From assembly GCA_946612455.1 (NCBI GenBank), contig CAMOER010000049.1, positions 1 through 15,294 of the forward strand: 15,294 nucleotides of DNA, given 5' to 3'. This DNA is from UBA3305 sp002373555. Lineage in GTDB: Bacteria; Bacillota; Clostridia; Lachnospirales; Lachnospiraceae. Below, in pieces: positions 14,127-15,294 of the stretch. The notes beneath the pieces were generated by a model. It did no database searches. It worked only from the letters and a program-made list of their open reading frames with translations, and was not told the origin of the DNA. The stretch's first letter is position 1; each line of letters opens with the position of its first letter. A program made the translations under genes and the position numbers.

Positions 14127-14156
14127 TCTTTGCAGACAAAGTAATTTCTCTGCATC

Positions 14157-14184
14157 AAAAAAGCCCGGGCATTTCTGCCCGGGC
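14157..14184 (-). terminator. Intrinsic terminator of the hsp20 operon
   Basis: Minus strand GCCCGGGCA / TGCCCGGGC stem (arms 14176-14184 and 14163-14171) with a four-base loop, followed by TTTTTT. Confidence 0.92.
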
Positions 14185-14228
14185 CCGAACCCTGTATGAG
14201 CAGCGGCCCTGCAGGACCGCTTTTATGA

Positions 14229-14675
14229 TCAGCCTTCGATTGCGATGTATTTCTTCTGCTCGACTTCCTGCTGTTTCTCTTTCTTGGGAACCAGGATCGT
14301 CAGGATGCCGTCCGCAAATTTTGCCTTGATGTCTTCCTGCGTGATCTCTTCGCCGACATAGAAGCTTCTGCTCATCGAACCGGAATATCTTTCCTTCCGC
14401 AGATACTTGCCTTCTTTGTCCTTCTCATCCTTGTTCTCGGAATGGGAGGCCTCGATGGTAAGCGTACCGTCCTTGAGGTCTGCCTTCACATCTTCTTTGG
14501 TGAAGCCGGGCAGTTCCATCTCGATCTGATATGCATCGTCGGTTTCCTTGATATCGGTGTTCATCTGGGTCACCTGGTTACGGGCGAAATGACGTGCCGG
14601 CCAGAAACTGTCATTAAAGAATTCATCAAACAAACTGTCTGTAAAATTATCATTGAAAATACTGGGTCTTAACAT
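14229..14675 (-). CDS. Small heat-shock protein Hsp20 (148 aa)
   Basis: ATP-independent holdase that binds unfolding proteins in the cytosol. The start is ATG 14675, with AAGGAGGT about 9 bases upstream; the longer open frame has no site. Residues 1 to about 38 form the variable arm (MLRPSIFNDNFTDSLFDEFF, FWPARHF), typical of Clostridial Hsp18-like proteins. The alpha-crystallin domain covers about 40-135: DIKETDDAYQIEMELPGFTK, LTIEASHSENKDEKDKEGK, the dimerisation stretch RKERYSGSMSRSFYVG, and AKFADGILTILVPKKE. A C-terminal I-A-I gives the IxI anchor used for oligomer assembly. It is the second gene after a CIRCE operator, 121 bp downstream of a shorter paralogue, and ends at a strong terminator. 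Confidence 0.95.
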   Translation of the reverse strand: MLRPSIFNDNFTDSLFDEFFNDSFWPARHFARNQVTQMNTDIKETDDAYQIEMELPGFTKEDVKADLKDGTLTIEASHSENKDEKDKEGKYLRKERYSGSMSRSFYVGEEITQEDIKAKFADGILTILVPKKEKQQEVEQKKYIAIEG

Positions 14676-14772
14676 AACTCTTACCTCCTTATATTCTATG
14701 CGCCTTGCGGCGGTCCGATGGTTATCCAATACTTTTTCCGAAACCCGGCGTTTCCCGGGCATCCGGTTTCCC

Positions 14773-14788
14773 TTCCGCTTCAGCGGAA
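14773..14788. other. Small hairpin in the hsp20-hsp20 spacer
   Basis: TTCCGC-TTCA-GCGGAA just after the stop of the upstream hsp20. A second weak stem (CCCGG/CCGGG) lies within 14741-14762. No T-tract follows, so it is more likely an mRNA stability or processing structure than a terminator. Confidence 0.35.
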
Positions 14789-14796
14789 ATGATTCC

Positions 14797-15129
14797 TTAT
14801 TCGATCGTGATCCTCTTCTCCTCGGCCGCTTTCTCATAAGCGATCTTCGGAATCGTCAGGATCAGGACGCCGTCCTTATAGGCGGCTTTCACGTCTTCGG
14901 TCTTGATATCGCCGACATAGAAGCGTCTCTGGCATTTGCCGGTGTAGCGTTCCTTTCGCACCGCCTTCATGGATGTATCTTCCGGGAATTCAACTTCCAC
15001 TGTCAGGTATTCCTTCTCAACATATGCTGCGATCTTGTCTTTCGCGCATCCCGGGATGTCTACCTTCAGCACGTAAGCCTCATCATTCTCAAGAATATCG
15101 CATCTCATCAAATCAATTCTTCTTTCCAT
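14797..15129 (-). CDS. Short Hsp20-family protein lacking the N-terminal arm
   Basis: 110 residues from the second of two in-frame ATGs (15129); AAGGG sits directly against the first ATG (15135), so the second has better spacing. The protein begins almost at once with the alpha-crystallin domain: MRCDILENDEAYVLKVDIPG, EYLTVEVEFPED, RKERYTGKCQRRFYVGD, AAYKDGVLILTIPK. It ends with I-T-I, an IxI-like anchor. It shares RKERY(S/T)G and FYVG with the neighbouring Hsp20, so the pair look like paralogues that may co-assemble. With almost no N-terminal arm, it is expected to form smaller oligomers or modulate its partner; this is inference. First gene after the CIRCE-controlled promoter. Confidence 0.92.
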   Translation of the reverse strand: MERRIDLMRCDILENDEAYVLKVDIPGCAKDKIAAYVEKEYLTVEVEFPEDTSMKAVRKERYTGKCQRRFYVGDIKTEDVKAAYKDGVLILTIPKIAYEKAAEEKRITIE

Positions 15130-15195
15130 GATCATCCCTTCTTTCTGTATCGGTAAGAGGATCTTTCGATCACTCTCTTTTTTCCTTACGCCTAT

Positions 15196-15224
15196 GTTAT
15201 AGCACTTCTGTTAGCACTCGTCAA
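15196..15224 (-). promoter_or_regulatory. Heat-shock operon promoter overlapping CIRCE
   Basis: Minus strand TTGACG, 17-bp spacer, TATAAC. The -35 box lies inside the CIRCE spacer and the downstream CIRCE half fills the promoter spacer. Confidence 0.85.
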
Positions 15225-15237
15225 GAGCGAGTGCTAA
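15211..15237. promoter_or_regulatory. CIRCE element (HrcA operator)
   Basis: TTAGCACTC, 9 bases, GAGTGCTAA: an exact match to the CIRCE consensus. HrcA bound here would block the overlapping promoter of the two hsp20 genes until heat stress titrates GroEL away from HrcA (known mechanism). Confidence 0.97.
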
Positions 15238-15294
15238 CATTTTTTGTGAAGTTTTTGTGAAAAGAAGATTAAGTGACGGTTTTATGCGGGTTCC

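Overview
The window looks like chromosomal DNA of an anaerobic Gram-positive bacterium of the Clostridia, plausibly Lachnospiraceae-like, with GC above 50 percent. The reasons are two T-box riboswitches, a perfect CIRCE operator, strong GGAGG ribosome binding sites, several TTG/GTG starts, a class A penicillin-binding protein with one N-terminal membrane anchor, and a flavoprotein with a compact four-cysteine motif. The assignment is inferred from gene families and signals, not from a phylogeny.

Left part (1-4073, minus strand): a strong promoter and a T-box leader with a probable leucine specifier (CTC) drive a two-gene unit. The first gene is a 2-isopropylmalate synthase-like protein with a well-kept C-terminal LeuA regulatory domain, but all three catalytic metal ligands are replaced. 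The second, which runs off the left edge, is an uninterrupted fusion of a sugar-isomerase-like TIM barrel, also with changed metal-site residues, to an AMP-forming acyl-CoA synthetase. This operon is the best candidate in the window for an undescribed pathway or regulatory device. A perfect 14-bp dyad lies just upstream of its promoter.

Middle part (4367-8128): the tRNA CCA-adding enzyme (plus) converges on a double-DUF1508 (YegP-like) protein (minus), and their stop codons overlap in one TTAA. Divergently, a T-box leader with a clear tryptophan specifier (TGG) controls a TrpB2-type tryptophan synthase beta chain. A bidirectional-looking hairpin separates it from the next gene.

Right part (8146-15294): a class A PBP with an extracellular cysteine-rich segment and an acidic tail with repeated Trp motifs (minus); a six-helix membrane protein of unknown function (plus); an AEC-family transporter (minus); an 80-bp REP/BIME-like inverted repeat placed exactly between the last two; an iron-sulfur-type flavoprotein; a MazEF-type toxin-antitoxin pair whose toxin has lost conserved active-site features; and two small heat-shock proteins (Hsp20) behind a CIRCE/HrcA operator.

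Two small double-hairpin intergenic elements of the same design occur at 2236-2275 and 6610-6652. No rRNA, tRNA, CRISPR array or transposase gene was seen.
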